The notes under the pieces were generated by a model that did not search any database, had not been told where the DNA came from, and worked only from the letters and a program-made list of their open reading frames with translations. The translations under genes and the position numbers were made by a program. Of a stretch of DNA of 64,000 nt, positions 24,137 to 34,588 are shown piece by piece. Source of the DNA: JAAYCI01 sp031549285 (GTDB lineage: Bacteria; Bacillota; Clostridia; Oscillospirales; Ruminococcaceae); contig JAVBPZ010000008.1 of the NCBI GenBank assembly GCA_031549285.1, positions 14,604-78,603 on the forward strand. The letters run 5' to 3'. Numbering within the stretch: the stretch's first letter is position 1; each line of letters starts with the position of its first letter.

Positions 24137-25588
24137 TTATTCTTTTGCTGCTTCCGGGGTGTCCTGTGGCGCAGCAGTGTTTGCCCCGGCTATACTTGCT
24201 GCGTCCTTTTCCTGTTTCGGGCCAATTTTTTCATCCAGCAGCTTTTCGTCCAGCCGGTCCATTTCGCTGCGCGGCAGAATGGACAGCAGCCGCCAGCCCA
24301 GGTCCAGGCTTTCTTCTATCGTGCGGGATTCAGTCGGTTTCTGGTTCAAAAAATCGGTCTCAAAATGGGTGCCAAAATCCAGATACTGCTTGTCGGTGGG
24401 GGAAAGTTCTTCCTCGCCGATAACATTGGCCAGCCCCCGCGCATCCGCCACCTTGGCATAGGAGGAAAACAACTGGTTTGCCACCGCCTGGTGGTCGGCG
24501 CGGGTATACCCCTCGCCAATGCCGTCCTTCATCAGGCGGGACAGGCTGGGCAACACGCTGACCGGCGGGTAGATGCCGGTCTGGTCCAGGTACCGGTCCA
24601 GCACAATCTGCCCCTCGGTAATATAGCCGGTCAAATCCGGCACCGGGTGGGTGATGTCATCGTTTGGCATGGTCAGGATGGGTAGCTGGGTCACGCTGCC
24701 GGGCCGTCCTTTTATAACGCCGGCGCGCTCGTACAGGCTGGCCAGGTCGGAATACAGGTAACCGGGGTAGCCTTTCCGGCCGGGAATCTCCCCGCGGGAG
24801 GAAGAAAACTCCCGCAATGCCTCGGCATAGCTGGTCATGTCGGTCATGACCACCAGAATATGCATGCCCTTGTCAAACGCCAGGTACTCCGCCGCGGTCA
24901 GCGCGCAGCGCGGGGTCAGCGTGCGCTCCACAATGGGGTCGCTGGACAGGTTCAAAAACATGGTCACGTGGGACAAAGCGCCGCTTTCTTCGAAACTGCG
25001 GCGGAAATATTCCGCCACATCCTGCGTGACGCCCATGGCGCAGAACACAATGCCAAACCCGCCCTCGGCGTCGTTGTCGCTGATGCGTGCCTGCCGCACA
25101 ATCTGCGCCGCCAGGCGGTTGTGGCTCATGCCGCTGCCGGAAAAAATGGGCAGCTTTTGCCCGCGGATGAGCGTGATAAGCGTATCGATGGAGGAAATGC
25201 CGGTACGGATATAGTTGCGCGGGTAGGTACGGCTGACCGGGTTTATGGGGCTGCCGTTCACATCACGCAGTTCCTCGGCATATATAGGCCCCAACCCGTC
25301 AATCGGCTCGCCCGCGCCGTTGAAGATGCGCCCCACCATTTCTGGCGCCAGCGCCATGCGCATGGGCTCGCCCCGAAACCGGGTGCTCACGTTGTCCAGC
25401 GAAAGGCCGGACGTGCCGGCCAGCACCTGTACCACCGCCTTGTCGCCGGACAGTGCGGTCACACGGCCCAGGCGGGTTTCGCCGTTACAGTGCAGCTCCA
25501 CCATTTCCTCGTTCGCAACACCGCTTACTTTATCCAGTGTTACCAATGGGCCGCTGATATCCTGCAGGCCCAGATATTCCATTGCCAT
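24137..25588 (-). CDS. ntpB: V-type ATP synthase subunit B
   Basis: This 483-residue non-catalytic nucleotide-binding subunit has FRGEPMRMALAPEMVGRIFNGAGEPIDG, the degenerate P loop PIFSGSGMSHNRLAAQI (no GKT), MTDMTSYAEALREFSSSRGEIPGRKGYPGYLYSDLAS, and the QTGIYPPVSVLPSLSRLMKDG region. The C-terminal tail beyond about residue 455 (acidic, Ala-rich, GPKQEKDAASIAG) is variable. The start at 25588 has GGGAGG 5 bases upstream; a second ATG two codons later is 11 bases away and equally possible. The long open frame upstream of it is intergenic and read through by chance. Confidence 0.96.
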   Translation of the reverse strand: MAMEYLGLQDISGPLVTLDKVSGVANEEMVELHCNGETRLGRVTALSGDKAVVQVLAGTSGLSLDNVSTRFRGEPMRMALAPEMVGRIFNGAGEPIDGLGPIYAEELRDVNGSPINPVSRTYPRNYIRTGISSIDTLITLIRGQKLPIFSGSGMSHNRLAAQIVRQARISDNDAEGGFGIVFCAMGVTQDVAEYFRRSFEESGALSHVTMFLNLSSDPIVERTLTPRCALTAAEYLAFDKGMHILVVMTDMTSYAEALREFSSSRGEIPGRKGYPGYLYSDLASLYERAGVIKGRPGSVTQLPILTMPNDDITHPVPDLTGYITEGQIVLDRYLDQTGIYPPVSVLPSLSRLMKDGIGEGYTRADHQAVANQLFSSYAKVADARGLANVIGEEELSPTDKQYLDFGTHFETDFLNQKPTESRTIEESLDLGWRLLSILPRSEMDRLDEKLLDEKIGPKQEKDAASIAGANTAAPQDTPEAAKE

Positions 25589-25691
25589 GCTTGCCTCCCA
25601 TCTGCGGCGGGGTTGTCTTGTCCGCCGTGTATGCCCATCTGGCAGCGCGCGCTGCTGGTTTTGCCGGGCGGTTTTCCCGCCGGCAAGCGCT

Positions 25692-27485
<1,794 letters not shown>

Positions 27486-27548
27486 CTGTGTGTTCACCTC
27501 GTCCTGTTTTTGCCCGCATTTCGTGAAGATGGTACCGGTTGCCGCCGG

Positions 27549-28136
27549 TTACAGCCGCAGCCCGCTTTCCAGGAAGAACCGCTGTTTTTCCTCTGCCAGC
27601 GCCTCGTCCAGCGTTTCGTCGTACAGCTGGTTGCCACCCTGTATGCGGAAACCGCCCAGGCGAATTTCCTCCAACTGCCGCACGGTCACCCCTGGCAGCG
27701 CTTTTTCGAGTGCAGCGGCGTTTTTGCTGTCCGCCGGCCGCAGGAATATCGTAACGTTCTTATGTTCTTTTGCAAATGTGGCATACCCCAGCAGCTTTTT
27801 TTTCATCCACGGCAGATAGCCTTTGCCGCCGGCAAAGTCCGCCAGGTCTTTTTCAATCTCGGCGAACAGGCCGTCCACCAGCTGTGCCCGGTGCAGCAGC
27901 AGCTGCCGCCGGGTGTTTTGCGCCACGGTGGAGTATTCTTTCTCCACCGCCTGGGCCAGCCTTGCGGTGATGGATGCTTCGTCCGCCTCTTCACACAACA
28001 GGCGCGCCTTGCGCAGTTCCTCTTCCCCTTCGGCGTGCGCCGCGGTAATGATGGCCATGCTTTTGGCTTCCGCCTCGGACAAAACGGCGTCCTTGAACAT
28101 GGTCTGGCGGTCCAGCTCTAACTGATTAAAATCCAC
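27549..28136 (-). CDS. ntpE: V-type ATP synthase subunit E (peripheral stalk)
   Basis: The 195-residue protein has an N-terminal coiled coil (about 1-100; KDAVLSEAEAKSMAIITAAHAEGEEELRKARLL) and a globular C-terminal part. With the small coiled-coil subunit encoded first in the operon it would form the stator stalk. Start chosen at a GTG (28136) with GAGG and an 8-base gap; no better start is seen. The sequence of this subunit is poorly conserved in general, so the assignment leans on position between F and A as well as on the coiled coil. Confidence 0.85.
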   Translation of the reverse strand: MDFNQLELDRQTMFKDAVLSEAEAKSMAIITAAHAEGEEELRKARLLCEEADEASITARLAQAVEKEYSTVAQNTRRQLLLHRAQLVDGLFAEIEKDLADFAGGKGYLPWMKKKLLGYATFAKEHKNVTIFLRPADSKNAAALEKALPGVTVRQLEEIRLGGFRIQGGNQLYDETLDEALAEEKQRFFLESGLRL

Positions 28137-28146
28137 GCCGTTCACC

Positions 28147-28455
28147 TCAAATCTTGATGCCGACCACTTCGGCAATGTATTGTTTTATGGAATCGGCCAC
28201 GTTATCGCCGCTGTGCCGGTCCGGCATCTCCACAATCAGCGGTTTACGGCTGTGCAGCTTGTAGTCGAAAATCATGGTGCTAAATTCCTTGAACAGCTTG
28301 CTGGTGATTAAAACCAGGCCGATGTCGTCATCCGCCCGGGCCTTCTCAATGGCGGCGCGCACCTCGTTTTCCTCGTGCACCACCACGCCGTCCACCCCCA
28401 CCATGCGCAGGCCGGCCAGCGTATCAATATTGTCGCTGATCAAAAAATACTTCAT
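28147..28455 (-). CDS. ntpF: V-type ATP synthase subunit F
   Basis: The 102-residue protein begins MKYFLISDNIDTLAGLRMVGVDGVVV and continues DDDIGLVLITSKLFKEF and KPLIVEMPDRH, the Rossmann-like fold of subunit F, which binds subunit D at the bottom of the rotor shaft. It lies 10 bases upstream of subunit E and immediately after the proteolipid gene. Confidence 0.93.
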   Translation of the reverse strand: MKYFLISDNIDTLAGLRMVGVDGVVVHEENEVRAAIEKARADDDIGLVLITSKLFKEFSTMIFDYKLHSRKPLIVEMPDRHSGDNVADSIKQYIAEVVGIKI

Positions 28456-28464
28456 AGCAAATAC

Positions 28465-28812
28465 TTATACCTTGTTCAGGATTAAGATTGCGATTAGCAT
28501 ACCGTACAGCGCAATGCCTTCGCCCAGCGCCACAAAGATAAGCGCTTTACCAAAACTTTTGGGGTCCTCTGTCAGCGCGCCGATGGCAGCCGGTGCACCG
28601 GCGCCTACCGCGATGCCGCCGCCGATGGCCGCAATGCCGGTGGACAACGCCGCGCCCAGGTATGCCATGCCCGGGCCAAAACCCCAGTCGCTGGTAGCGG
28701 CGGTGGCCACGTCTCCCTCGGCGCCCAGCACCGGTACCCCAAACACACAGAATAGCGCGCACAGTACCCCCAGAATCAGCATGACCCGGCCCAACATTTT
28801 TTTCGATTTCAT
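28465..28812 (-). CDS. ntpK: V-type ATP synthase proteolipid (c ring) subunit K
   Basis: The 115-residue protein has a leading hydrophobic segment (about 8-29) and then a glycine-rich hairpin: MAYLGAALSTGIAAIGGGIAVGAGAPAAIGAL and FGKALIFVALGEGIALYGMLIAILIL, with the ion-binding Glu in ALGEGIALYG. It is a single-hairpin c subunit with an extra N-terminal helix (possibly a cleaved signal), not the double-hairpin NtpK of Enterococcus. The first-helix position often held by Gln in sodium-type rings reads AGAPAA here; I take that as a hint, not proof, of proton coupling. The ATG at 28812 follows GGAGG. Confidence 0.93.
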   Translation of the reverse strand: MKSKKMLGRVMLILGVLCALFCVFGVPVLGAEGDVATAATSDWGFGPGMAYLGAALSTGIAAIGGGIAVGAGAPAAIGALTEDPKSFGKALIFVALGEGIALYGMLIAILILNKV

Positions 28813-28893
28813 AACAACCATTCCTCCGATCCTATTATCACAAATTGGATTTATCAAAAGACAAGCAGGCAAGAGCAGCCGGCTTTTGTAACC

Positions 28894-30846
28894 TTACAGC
28901 TCCACCGTGTCGGAAACAATACGCAACGGCTCGAACGGTTTGCCGTCCGCCTCATAAAACCGGCTGAACACCTCGTAATAATTTAGGCGCAGCGCTTGTA
29001 TGCCCACAATGAGCCCCTCCAGACAGATGACAAACGCGTTGCCGATGACCATGACCAGCGGCGAAAGCGCCCCCGCCATATTTGCCAGCGTAACCACCAC
29101 GCTCATCATGCCGGCGTGGGCCAGCACAAACCCGCCCACACGCAGGAAGCTGACGGTGTTGGCCAAAAATTCCAGCATGGTGACGAACAGCTCGAAAAAT
29201 CCGCTCAGCAAAAGGTCGCTTACACTTTCAATATGGACTTTGCCCTCGTCAATAAACTGGGCAATGGGCTCCTGCAGGTACATGATGAGCACCGGTAGTA
29301 TGATGAGGCAAACCAGGTACGCGGTGCCGGACGCAAAGCCGATGTGCAGCACCAGGTTGTCCACCAGGAACGCAACGATGGAGAGATAAAAAATCAAACC
29401 GGCCACCCCATTCGGGCTGGTAATGGCCTCGCCCCGTTTGTGGCGGCTGAGCTTTGAAATAATGCTGGTGATAATGGACATGGCTACCACCGCCACACCA
29501 ATGCCGATGGAAACCAGCAGGATGGTGTTGATGCTGGTGGACGCCATCACTTCAAAGGGTTTGTGGGCAAAGCCCAGCGCATGAAACAGGGGATCCAGCA
29601 TTTCCTCGTACCCAAACACACTGCCAAACAACACCCCGAAAATGCAGCAGAAGATAGAAGCCCGCGCCAATATCAGCCCAATGGCCATTTTTTTGTACCG
29701 GTACATGAAAAAGTACCCGAACAGCCCCAACACCAGCCCCTGGCCCAGATCCGCAAACATGACGCCATACAGCACCGAGTAAATGATGGCCACGATGGTG
29801 GTGGGGTCAATGTCGGTGTAGGTAGGCAGGCCGTACATCTCGGTAAACATTTGGTATGGGCGCGAGAACCAGCCGTTTTTCAGCTTCACCGGCGGTTTGG
29901 CGGGCACCTCTTGCGAGTCGGTGGCTTCCTTTATACGCACCGCCGGCACCTTTTCCACCGCGGCGCTGAAGGTGTCGAAACTATCCTCCGGCACAAAGCC
30001 GCTGATGTAAAACGTGTGGTTAAACACCAGTGCATATTTTTTCATTTCATACAGCTGGTTCAGGTAGGACAACCACGCGGCCATGTCTGCAATTTTGTTC
30101 AGCTCCTCCTCCGAGGCAATGCCCGCCGGGGTGGTGATGAGCGCCAGCTCTTCCTGCAGTTCCGCTATACGCTTTTGTATGTTGTCCAGTGCTTCCTCTG
30201 GGCGCCCATGCACAAACTCCGGCACCCACACCCGTTCGAAGTACAGCGAATTGAAAATATCGTCTATATCCTGGGCCGAGTCACTGGGTGCAAAATACAT
30301 TCCCCAGTAATACTCGCCGTCAAAGTCGTACACAATAAAGTTAAAGTACGAGGTAAAGTTGAATCCCTTTTCCGCGTAATAGCTCAGGCGGACATAGCTG
30401 CTTTTGGGAAGGCGCCCCACCCGTACCTTCAGGGTTTCCACCTTGAACAAATCGTCCATGGTAATGTCTAGGTCGGTCAAGTGGCTCAGGATGCCCTCGG
30501 TTTTCCGCTGCAGGTCCAGCTCGGTTTCAATATCGGTCTTGCGTTTGGAGCGGCGAGCAACCTCGGCGGCGAATTTTTCCAGAAAGTCCGACACCTCGGC
30601 CCGGGTATACGCATCGTCCGCGCCGATATAATCCGCCGCGATAGAGGAATACCCCAGGTCGCTGAGCAGGCCCTTGGCCTTGGTCAGCAGCGGCTCGTAT
30701 TTATTGGTACCCAAACGAATGGCCGAGTGGATTGCCTCGCCCTCTTCCGGTGCGAAACAGGCACTGCGGGCAACGGCGCCCAGTGCAGACTGCAGCTGTT
30801 TTTCCGGCCCATATACATTCAGGTAGGTCATTTTGGCAACGGCCAT
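28894..30846 (-). CDS. ntpI: V-type ATP synthase subunit I (a subunit)
   Basis: The 650-residue protein has a cytosolic N-terminal half with coiled coils (about 1-330) and a membrane half with about seven or eight helices (YTDIDPTTIVAIIYSVLYGVMFADLGQGLVLGLFGYFF at its start). The helix carrying the conserved Arg region reads VSFLRVGGFVLAHAGMM, followed by LIVGIQALRLNYYEVFSRFYE, both family signatures. It forms the ion half-channels against the c ring. The ATG at 30846 follows AAAGGA. Neighbours on both sides are V-ATPase genes. Confidence 0.96.
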   Translation of the reverse strand: MAVAKMTYLNVYGPEKQLQSALGAVARSACFAPEEGEAIHSAIRLGTNKYEPLLTKAKGLLSDLGYSSIAADYIGADDAYTRAEVSDFLEKFAAEVARRSKRKTDIETELDLQRKTEGILSHLTDLDITMDDLFKVETLKVRVGRLPKSSYVRLSYYAEKGFNFTSYFNFIVYDFDGEYYWGMYFAPSDSAQDIDDIFNSLYFERVWVPEFVHGRPEEALDNIQKRIAELQEELALITTPAGIASEEELNKIADMAAWLSYLNQLYEMKKYALVFNHTFYISGFVPEDSFDTFSAAVEKVPAVRIKEATDSQEVPAKPPVKLKNGWFSRPYQMFTEMYGLPTYTDIDPTTIVAIIYSVLYGVMFADLGQGLVLGLFGYFFMYRYKKMAIGLILARASIFCCIFGVLFGSVFGYEEMLDPLFHALGFAHKPFEVMASTSINTILLVSIGIGVAVVAMSIITSIISKLSRHKRGEAITSPNGVAGLIFYLSIVAFLVDNLVLHIGFASGTAYLVCLIILPVLIMYLQEPIAQFIDEGKVHIESVSDLLLSGFFELFVTMLEFLANTVSFLRVGGFVLAHAGMMSVVVTLANMAGALSPLVMVIGNAFVICLEGLIVGIQALRLNYYEVFSRFYEADGKPFEPLRIVSDTVEL

Positions 30847-30907
30847 GGTTTCGTCCTTTCCAGCCCCGCCGGGCAACTTCCTGCTTGGTAAATCTTGGCG
30901 TTTAAAA

Positions 30908-31948
30908 CTAGTTCAGCATCATGGCGCTCATGGTTTCCGGCGCCAGGCCATAGCGAACGCCCTCAATAATATTAATGACATTTTCGCGGATAAGCCGCGC
31001 CAGCGCCAGAAATGCCGCCAGCGCCGCCGCGGGCGAGGGAGTCAAGTGCAGCATCAGCCGTGCGTGGCTGAACAAGACCTGGTTGCCCAGGTGCAGCATA
31101 TCGTCGGTGTTGGTGGGCAGGCCATAGCGCACGGCGCCGGACTGTTTATACAGCTGTAAAAATGCCTCTATGCTGGGTGCGGCCGCCATCTCCTCCAACT
31201 TGTGTTTGGTCAGGTGAAAGGTATACGGCAGCAGCAACTGCTGTACGGTGGCGCCGGGATATATATGCGCAAAATAAGTTTTCACCCGCACCATCAGCTG
31301 CAGGTTGTATATTTCCGCCTGCTGCAAAAACAGCTCCCGCACCATCTGCCGCTCCCGGCCGGAAAAGCTTTGGGCTATCAGCTCAAAAATCATATCGTAC
31401 AGGTACTTCAGCATCGCGGCCTCCAGCGCAGGAAAATCCCGCAGGTAGGGGTCGGCCAAAAAGCGCCCGCGCAGTATTTTTTGGTAGGGGGTCGCGTGCA
31501 GCACTGCCTCCACCTGGGGCAGGTTGGTGGCGCGGGCCAGGGCAAACAGGTCGAAGCGGGTTTTCCCCACCAGGTATTCTGGTATCTGGGCCAAATACCC
31601 GCCGGGAACGCTAATGCTGAGCAGGTGCAGTGCCTTGATAATCTCGCGCACCTCACACTCGGCCAGGTAATAGCTGGTGAAGCTGTCCTTGCCCACGTCG
31701 TAATGCACCAGCGCCTCGTATTTCGTAAAAATGTCCATGTTCAGCAGCTCTTCTATCTGGCCGCGGTGGGGCTCGGTGGTGGACAGGGTGGCCAGGCTGT
31801 CCTTGAAATACACATGTTTTTTTAACAGCGCGGCGACCTCGGCCACTGAGCGCCGCCGCATCAGTTCTTCGTACTCTGCATCGCTGGGGCGCTTGGCATA
31901 CATGCCGCGGGCTTTGGGGATAATTGCTTGTGTACCCACTGCTTGCAT
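30908..31948 (-). CDS. ntpC: V-type ATP synthase subunit C (AC39/d family)
   Basis: The 346-residue, mostly helical protein resembles the AC39/NtpC family: LLNMDIFTKYEALVHY near the start, GKTRFDLFALARATNLPQVEAVL in the middle, and EIYNLQLMVRVKTYF, with a C-terminal repeat of the pattern. It is the funnel that couples the central shaft to the c ring. Position between the small coiled-coil subunit and subunit I supports it. AAAGGAGG lies 11 bases before the ATG. Confidence 0.9.
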   Translation of the reverse strand: MQAVGTQAIIPKARGMYAKRPSDAEYEELMRRRSVAEVAALLKKHVYFKDSLATLSTTEPHRGQIEELLNMDIFTKYEALVHYDVGKDSFTSYYLAECEVREIIKALHLLSISVPGGYLAQIPEYLVGKTRFDLFALARATNLPQVEAVLHATPYQKILRGRFLADPYLRDFPALEAAMLKYLYDMIFELIAQSFSGRERQMVRELFLQQAEIYNLQLMVRVKTYFAHIYPGATVQQLLLPYTFHLTKHKLEEMAAAPSIEAFLQLYKQSGAVRYGLPTNTDDMLHLGNQVLFSHARLMLHLTPSPAAALAAFLALARLIRENVINIIEGVRYGLAPETMSAMMLN

Positions 31949-32047
31949 CTGCCGGCGCCTCCTTTTGGCTAGTATTCAGTAGTATCGATCATTGTCTGCG
32001 GGGTGGCAATAATATAGTGGGGGTCTCCTGGCCAGGCAAAAAACAAA

Positions 32048-32395
32048 TCATTTTGCCGTTTCTGCGCCATTCAAAATGCGCTGGGTAATCTCGGCTTTCC
32101 ACGCGTCACGCTTTTTGGCCATGGTTGCATCCAGTTCCTTGCGTTTCGCCTCGAAATCCGCCTGGGCCTGGTTTTTGCGTTCTTCCAGCGTGGCGGTTTG
32201 CTGTGCCTCCACCTGCGCAATAATCTCCTGCTTTTTTCTTTCCGCATCGGCAAATATTTGCGCCTTTTGCTTTTCCACGTTGTTGCGGATGGTCTTTCGG
32301 CTGTCCCGCGCCTGCTGTATGATATCGGCAGCCATCCGGTCCGCCTGAATAATCTGGCGCAGTTCAAGGGCCAGGGTATCCTTGTTTTCTGCCAT
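32048..32395 (-). CDS. V-type ATP synthase subunit G/H (coiled-coil peripheral stalk)
   Basis: The 115-residue, nearly all-helical protein is full of heptad-like charged/Ala/Gln stretches (IIQQARDSRKTIRNNVEKQKAQIFADAERKKQEIIAQVEAQQTATLEERK). Its size and placement as first gene of the operon match the subunit that pairs with E in the stator stalk (called H, G or AhaH in different species). The ATG at 32395 follows GGAGGTGG. The 589 bases upstream hold the operon promoter and a structured-RNA gene. Confidence 0.85.
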   Translation of the reverse strand: MAENKDTLALELRQIIQADRMAADIIQQARDSRKTIRNNVEKQKAQIFADAERKKQEIIAQVEAQQTATLEERKNQAQADFEAKRKELDATMAKKRDAWKAEITQRILNGAETAK

Positions 32396-32531
32396 GGGGC
32401 CACCTCCGGGTACAAAATGTGTGTGGGTCTGAAGTACTGCAACCGCAAACCGATTTTTGCTGCGCACAGGTGCCGCGCATGGATACGCTTTAACAGCAAA
32501 ATATGCGGACATCAACCTGCCCGCATGCAAC

Positions 32532-32560
32532 ATGATACTCTCTTCCGCCAGGTTTTTCAA
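32532..32560 (-). promoter_or_regulatory. V-ATPase operon promoter
   Basis: On the minus strand TTGAAA (32555-32560), exactly 17 bases, TATCAT (32532-32537). The predicted start near 32525 leaves a leader of about 130 bases in front of the first subunit gene. Confidence 0.75.
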
Positions 32561-32747
32561 GCGCAATCCGGCTGGGAAGGGAAAACTTTCTTTTCGAAAG
32601 AAGAAAAACGTCGAAACTGACAAAAATTCCCCACCAAAGCGCAACGTTCCTGTGCCATATTTGCCGGTGCCCGGTGCTGCATGCTGCCTTTTCCTGCCAG
32701 GTCATGAAACGCGTATTTTGCCCGGCGGCTCATGACCGCACATCTGC

Positions 32748-32895
32748 AAAAAAACCCGCCTTGCCGTCTGCGACCAAGTTATAACCCACTCTCTCAAGCA
32801 GGTGGGTGCCCTATCCCCGGTTTCACGCTCCCTTCTTCCGGCATAGCCGGGAGGTCTGCCATCCTCCGGTGAACACGGGCTCCCTTTTCATAACT
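32748..32895 (-). ncRNA. Structured RNA gene, possibly 6S RNA
   Basis: Between the DUF1292 gene and the V-ATPase promoter a stretch of about 148 bases has its own signals on the minus strand: TATCCT (32899-32904) with ATCGAA/GAACAA-complement -35 candidates 16-19 bases upstream, and a T7 run at 32748-32754. GTTAT at the 5' end pairs with ATAAC about 110 bases later. Inside, GCCC pairs with GGGC and TTCAC with GTGAA, and a side hairpin CCCAC...GTGGG lies on the 3' strand. A rod with a central bubble and a 3'-side hairpin is the 6S RNA plan in Firmicutes. No long reading frame. Identity as 6S is a structural guess. Confidence 0.5.
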
Positions 32896-32984
32896 AGTAG
32901 GATAATTGTGGCCGCAACAAATCGAACAAGGCAGGGTGTTGCCAAAAACAATACCGTAGTGCGGGAAATCTGGGAAAGGAACGG

Positions 32985-33344
32985 CTACTCTTCCTCGGCG
33001 GCCAGTTCTTTCCGCAGTTCTTCCAGGTCGATGTCGTATACCTCGCTCAGCCGGTTCAGAAAGACCTGGCCCACCGCCAGCAGTTCTTCCTCATCGTCCA
33101 CCACGTCCAGGTACTCGTCGCCGTCTTCCTCGCCCACGCGCATAATGATCATCTCGTTGTCCTCTGCCAGCTTGTCGGCAGCGCCGGGGCTGTAGGGGAC
33201 CAGGGCCAGGTAACGCTCGTCTCCAACATCGGTGGCGTCCAGCACCTCGAAAGCATGCTCGGTGCCGTTTTCATCTTCCAGTGTCAGGATATCCGGTTCG
33301 TACTCCTGTGCGGCATCCTGCCCGCGGGAGGTCTCGTCGCTCAT
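32985..33344 (-). CDS. DUF1292 domain protein (YrzB-like)
   Basis: The 119-residue, very acidic protein has the DUF1292 core DILTLEDENGTEHAFEVLDATDVGDERYLALVPY, followed by IIMRVGEEDGDEYLDVVDDEEELLAVGQVFLNR. In Firmicutes this family often sits near alaS, ruvX and fur; its function is unknown. It is soluble and has no known catalytic residues. AAAGGAG precedes the ATG, and a strong promoter lies at 33404-33432. The gene stops about 90 bases before the putative 6S RNA gene. Confidence 0.9.
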   Translation of the reverse strand: MSDETSRGQDAAQEYEPDILTLEDENGTEHAFEVLDATDVGDERYLALVPYSPGAADKLAEDNEMIIMRVGEEDGDEYLDVVDDEEELLAVGQVFLNRLSEVYDIDLEELRKELAAEEE

Positions 33345-33403
33345 AAAGGTACTCCTTTACCTTCTGCATCAGAAGCTTTTTCTAAAAGGCTTTTTCTGTC
33401 TTT

Positions 33404-33432
33404 ATGATACCCCAACAACCCCCGCGCGTCAA
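33404..33432 (-). promoter_or_regulatory. Promoter of the DUF1292 gene
   Basis: On the minus strand TTGACG (33427-33432), 17 bases, TATCAT (33404-33409), about 60 bases before the ATG. Confidence 0.8.
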
Positions 33433-33488
33433 GATTTTGCGCCCTCAAAAAGCCCCAAAGTGAAAAAACCACGCGGGTTTTGTCATTC

Positions 33489-33520
33489 TTGCGCCGGCTG
33501 CCCATAAAATATGGTATAAT
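33489..33520 (+). promoter_or_regulatory. Promoter of the cyclophilin gene
   Basis: A perfect TATAAT at 33515-33520 preceded by TGG (extended -10), with TTGCGC at 33489-33494 as a distant -35 (20-base spacer). It would give a leader of about 205 bases, which contains a short direct repeat. Confidence 0.55.
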
Positions 33521-33569
33521 TATATAGAAAAAGCGGTCAACGCTTGCAAACCGGCGCAAAACCACGCCT

Positions 33570-33612
33570 TGCCGGTCAAACATCACCGCGTTCTGCCGGT
33601 CAAACACCACCG
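33570..33612 (+). repeat. Two 19-bp direct repeats in the cyclophilin leader
   Basis: TGCCGGTCAAACAYCACCG occurs at 33570-33588 and 33594-33612, differing at one base, 24 bases apart. It lies in the 387-base gap between the divergent DUF1292 and cyclophilin genes. Too short and too few for a CRISPR; possibly a protein site or a local duplication. Confidence 0.6.
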
Positions 33613-33731
33613 ATGACAGCGAAGGCAAAGGGACTGGAACCCCATACGCCATGCAAAATATACCTGCCTGACATATGAATATAGGGCGGGTACTTTCTAT
33701 ACCACAACAAAATGGCGAAGGAGACGGGTGC

Positions 33732-34541
33732 ATGAAACGAATGCTGGCGGCTATGGTGGCGGGACTTTTGCTGCTGGCGGCGTGTGGCCAGCAGCCGGCG
33801 GAGTCTTTGGCCAGCGTGGGCGGCAGCACCCGCCGCCACACGGTGGACAGCGACCAGCTGCAGTTTTTATCCCCGCAGGCGGGCGACACCATCGCCACCA
33901 TAGAAACCAGCCGCGGCACCATTACCGTGGTATTGTACCCGGCGTATGCGCCGCTGGCGGTGGAAAATTTTTCCGCGCTGGCCGGGCGGGGCTATTATGA
34001 CGACACCGTGTTTCACCGTGTGGTGAAGGACTTTATGGTGCAGGCGGGCGATGCCACCGGTACCGGGCTTTCCGGGGAAAGCATCTGGGGACATCCCTTT
34101 GCCACCGAGCGTTCGGCAATGCTGTACCACTACACCGGCGCGGTGTGCATGGCTGCCGCCGACGGCCTGCCGGACACCCACCTTAGCCAGTTTTACATTG
34201 TGGCGGCCGGGCAGGATACCATTACCGAGGAAGCCGCCGACAGCCTTACCGCGGCCGGCCTGCCCGCCGATGTGGTGGAGACCTATCGCCAGGCGGGCGG
34301 CGCGCCATATCTGGATAATACCGACACAGTCTTTGGCCAGGTAATTTCCGGTATGGACGTGGTGGACGCCATTGCCGCGGTGGCGGTGGACGAAGAAAAC
34401 CGTCCCAAAGACCCGGTGACGATTCTCAGCATTACCATCACTACCTATACAGCCTCCGGGGCGGAATCGGCGGTTTCAATACTGCCGGCACAGGTGGATG
34501 ATGCTGGTGCATCGGCCGCGGGCAGCATGCCGGAGGCATAG
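33732..34541 (+). CDS. Cyclophilin-type peptidyl-prolyl isomerase, lipoprotein
   Basis: This 269-residue protein has a lipoprotein signal (KRMLAAMVAGLLLLAACGQQ, lipobox LAAC at about residue 18) and then a cyclophilin domain: ATIETSRGTITVVLYPAYAPLAVENFSAL, FHRVVKDFMVQAGDATGTG (catalytic Arg in FHR), and LSQFYIVAAGQ. It would fold secreted proteins at the outer face of the membrane. An insert after SQFYIV (EEAADSLTAAGLPADVVETYRQAGG) is typical of Clostridia lipoprotein cyclophilins. The ATG at 33732 follows AAGGAGA. It is followed 47 bases later by cls. Confidence 0.92.
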   Translation: MKRMLAAMVAGLLLLAACGQQPAESLASVGGSTRRHTVDSDQLQFLSPQAGDTIATIETSRGTITVVLYPAYAPLAVENFSALAGRGYYDDTVFHRVVKDFMVQAGDATGTGLSGESIWGHPFATERSAMLYHYTGAVCMAAADGLPDTHLSQFYIVAAGQDTITEEAADSLTAAGLPADVVETYRQAGGAPYLDNTDTVFGQVISGMDVVDAIAAVAVDEENRPKDPVTILSITITTYTASGAESAVSILPAQVDDAGASAAGSMPEA

Positions 34542-34588
34542 AACAGACAGCGCCACGAACAGCACAATAGAAAGGGCAGCAATACGGT

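Noticed and set aside
32748..32895. Structured RNA considered as SRP RNA, RNase P RNA or a T-box
   Set aside because: No GGAAGGAAGCAGC-like SRP motif, far too short for RNase P, and no T-box sequence or adjacent downstream gene start.
33570..33612. Two 19-bp direct repeats with a 5-base spacer, considered as a small CRISPR
   Set aside because: Only two copies, a spacer of 5 bases and no cas genes in the window.
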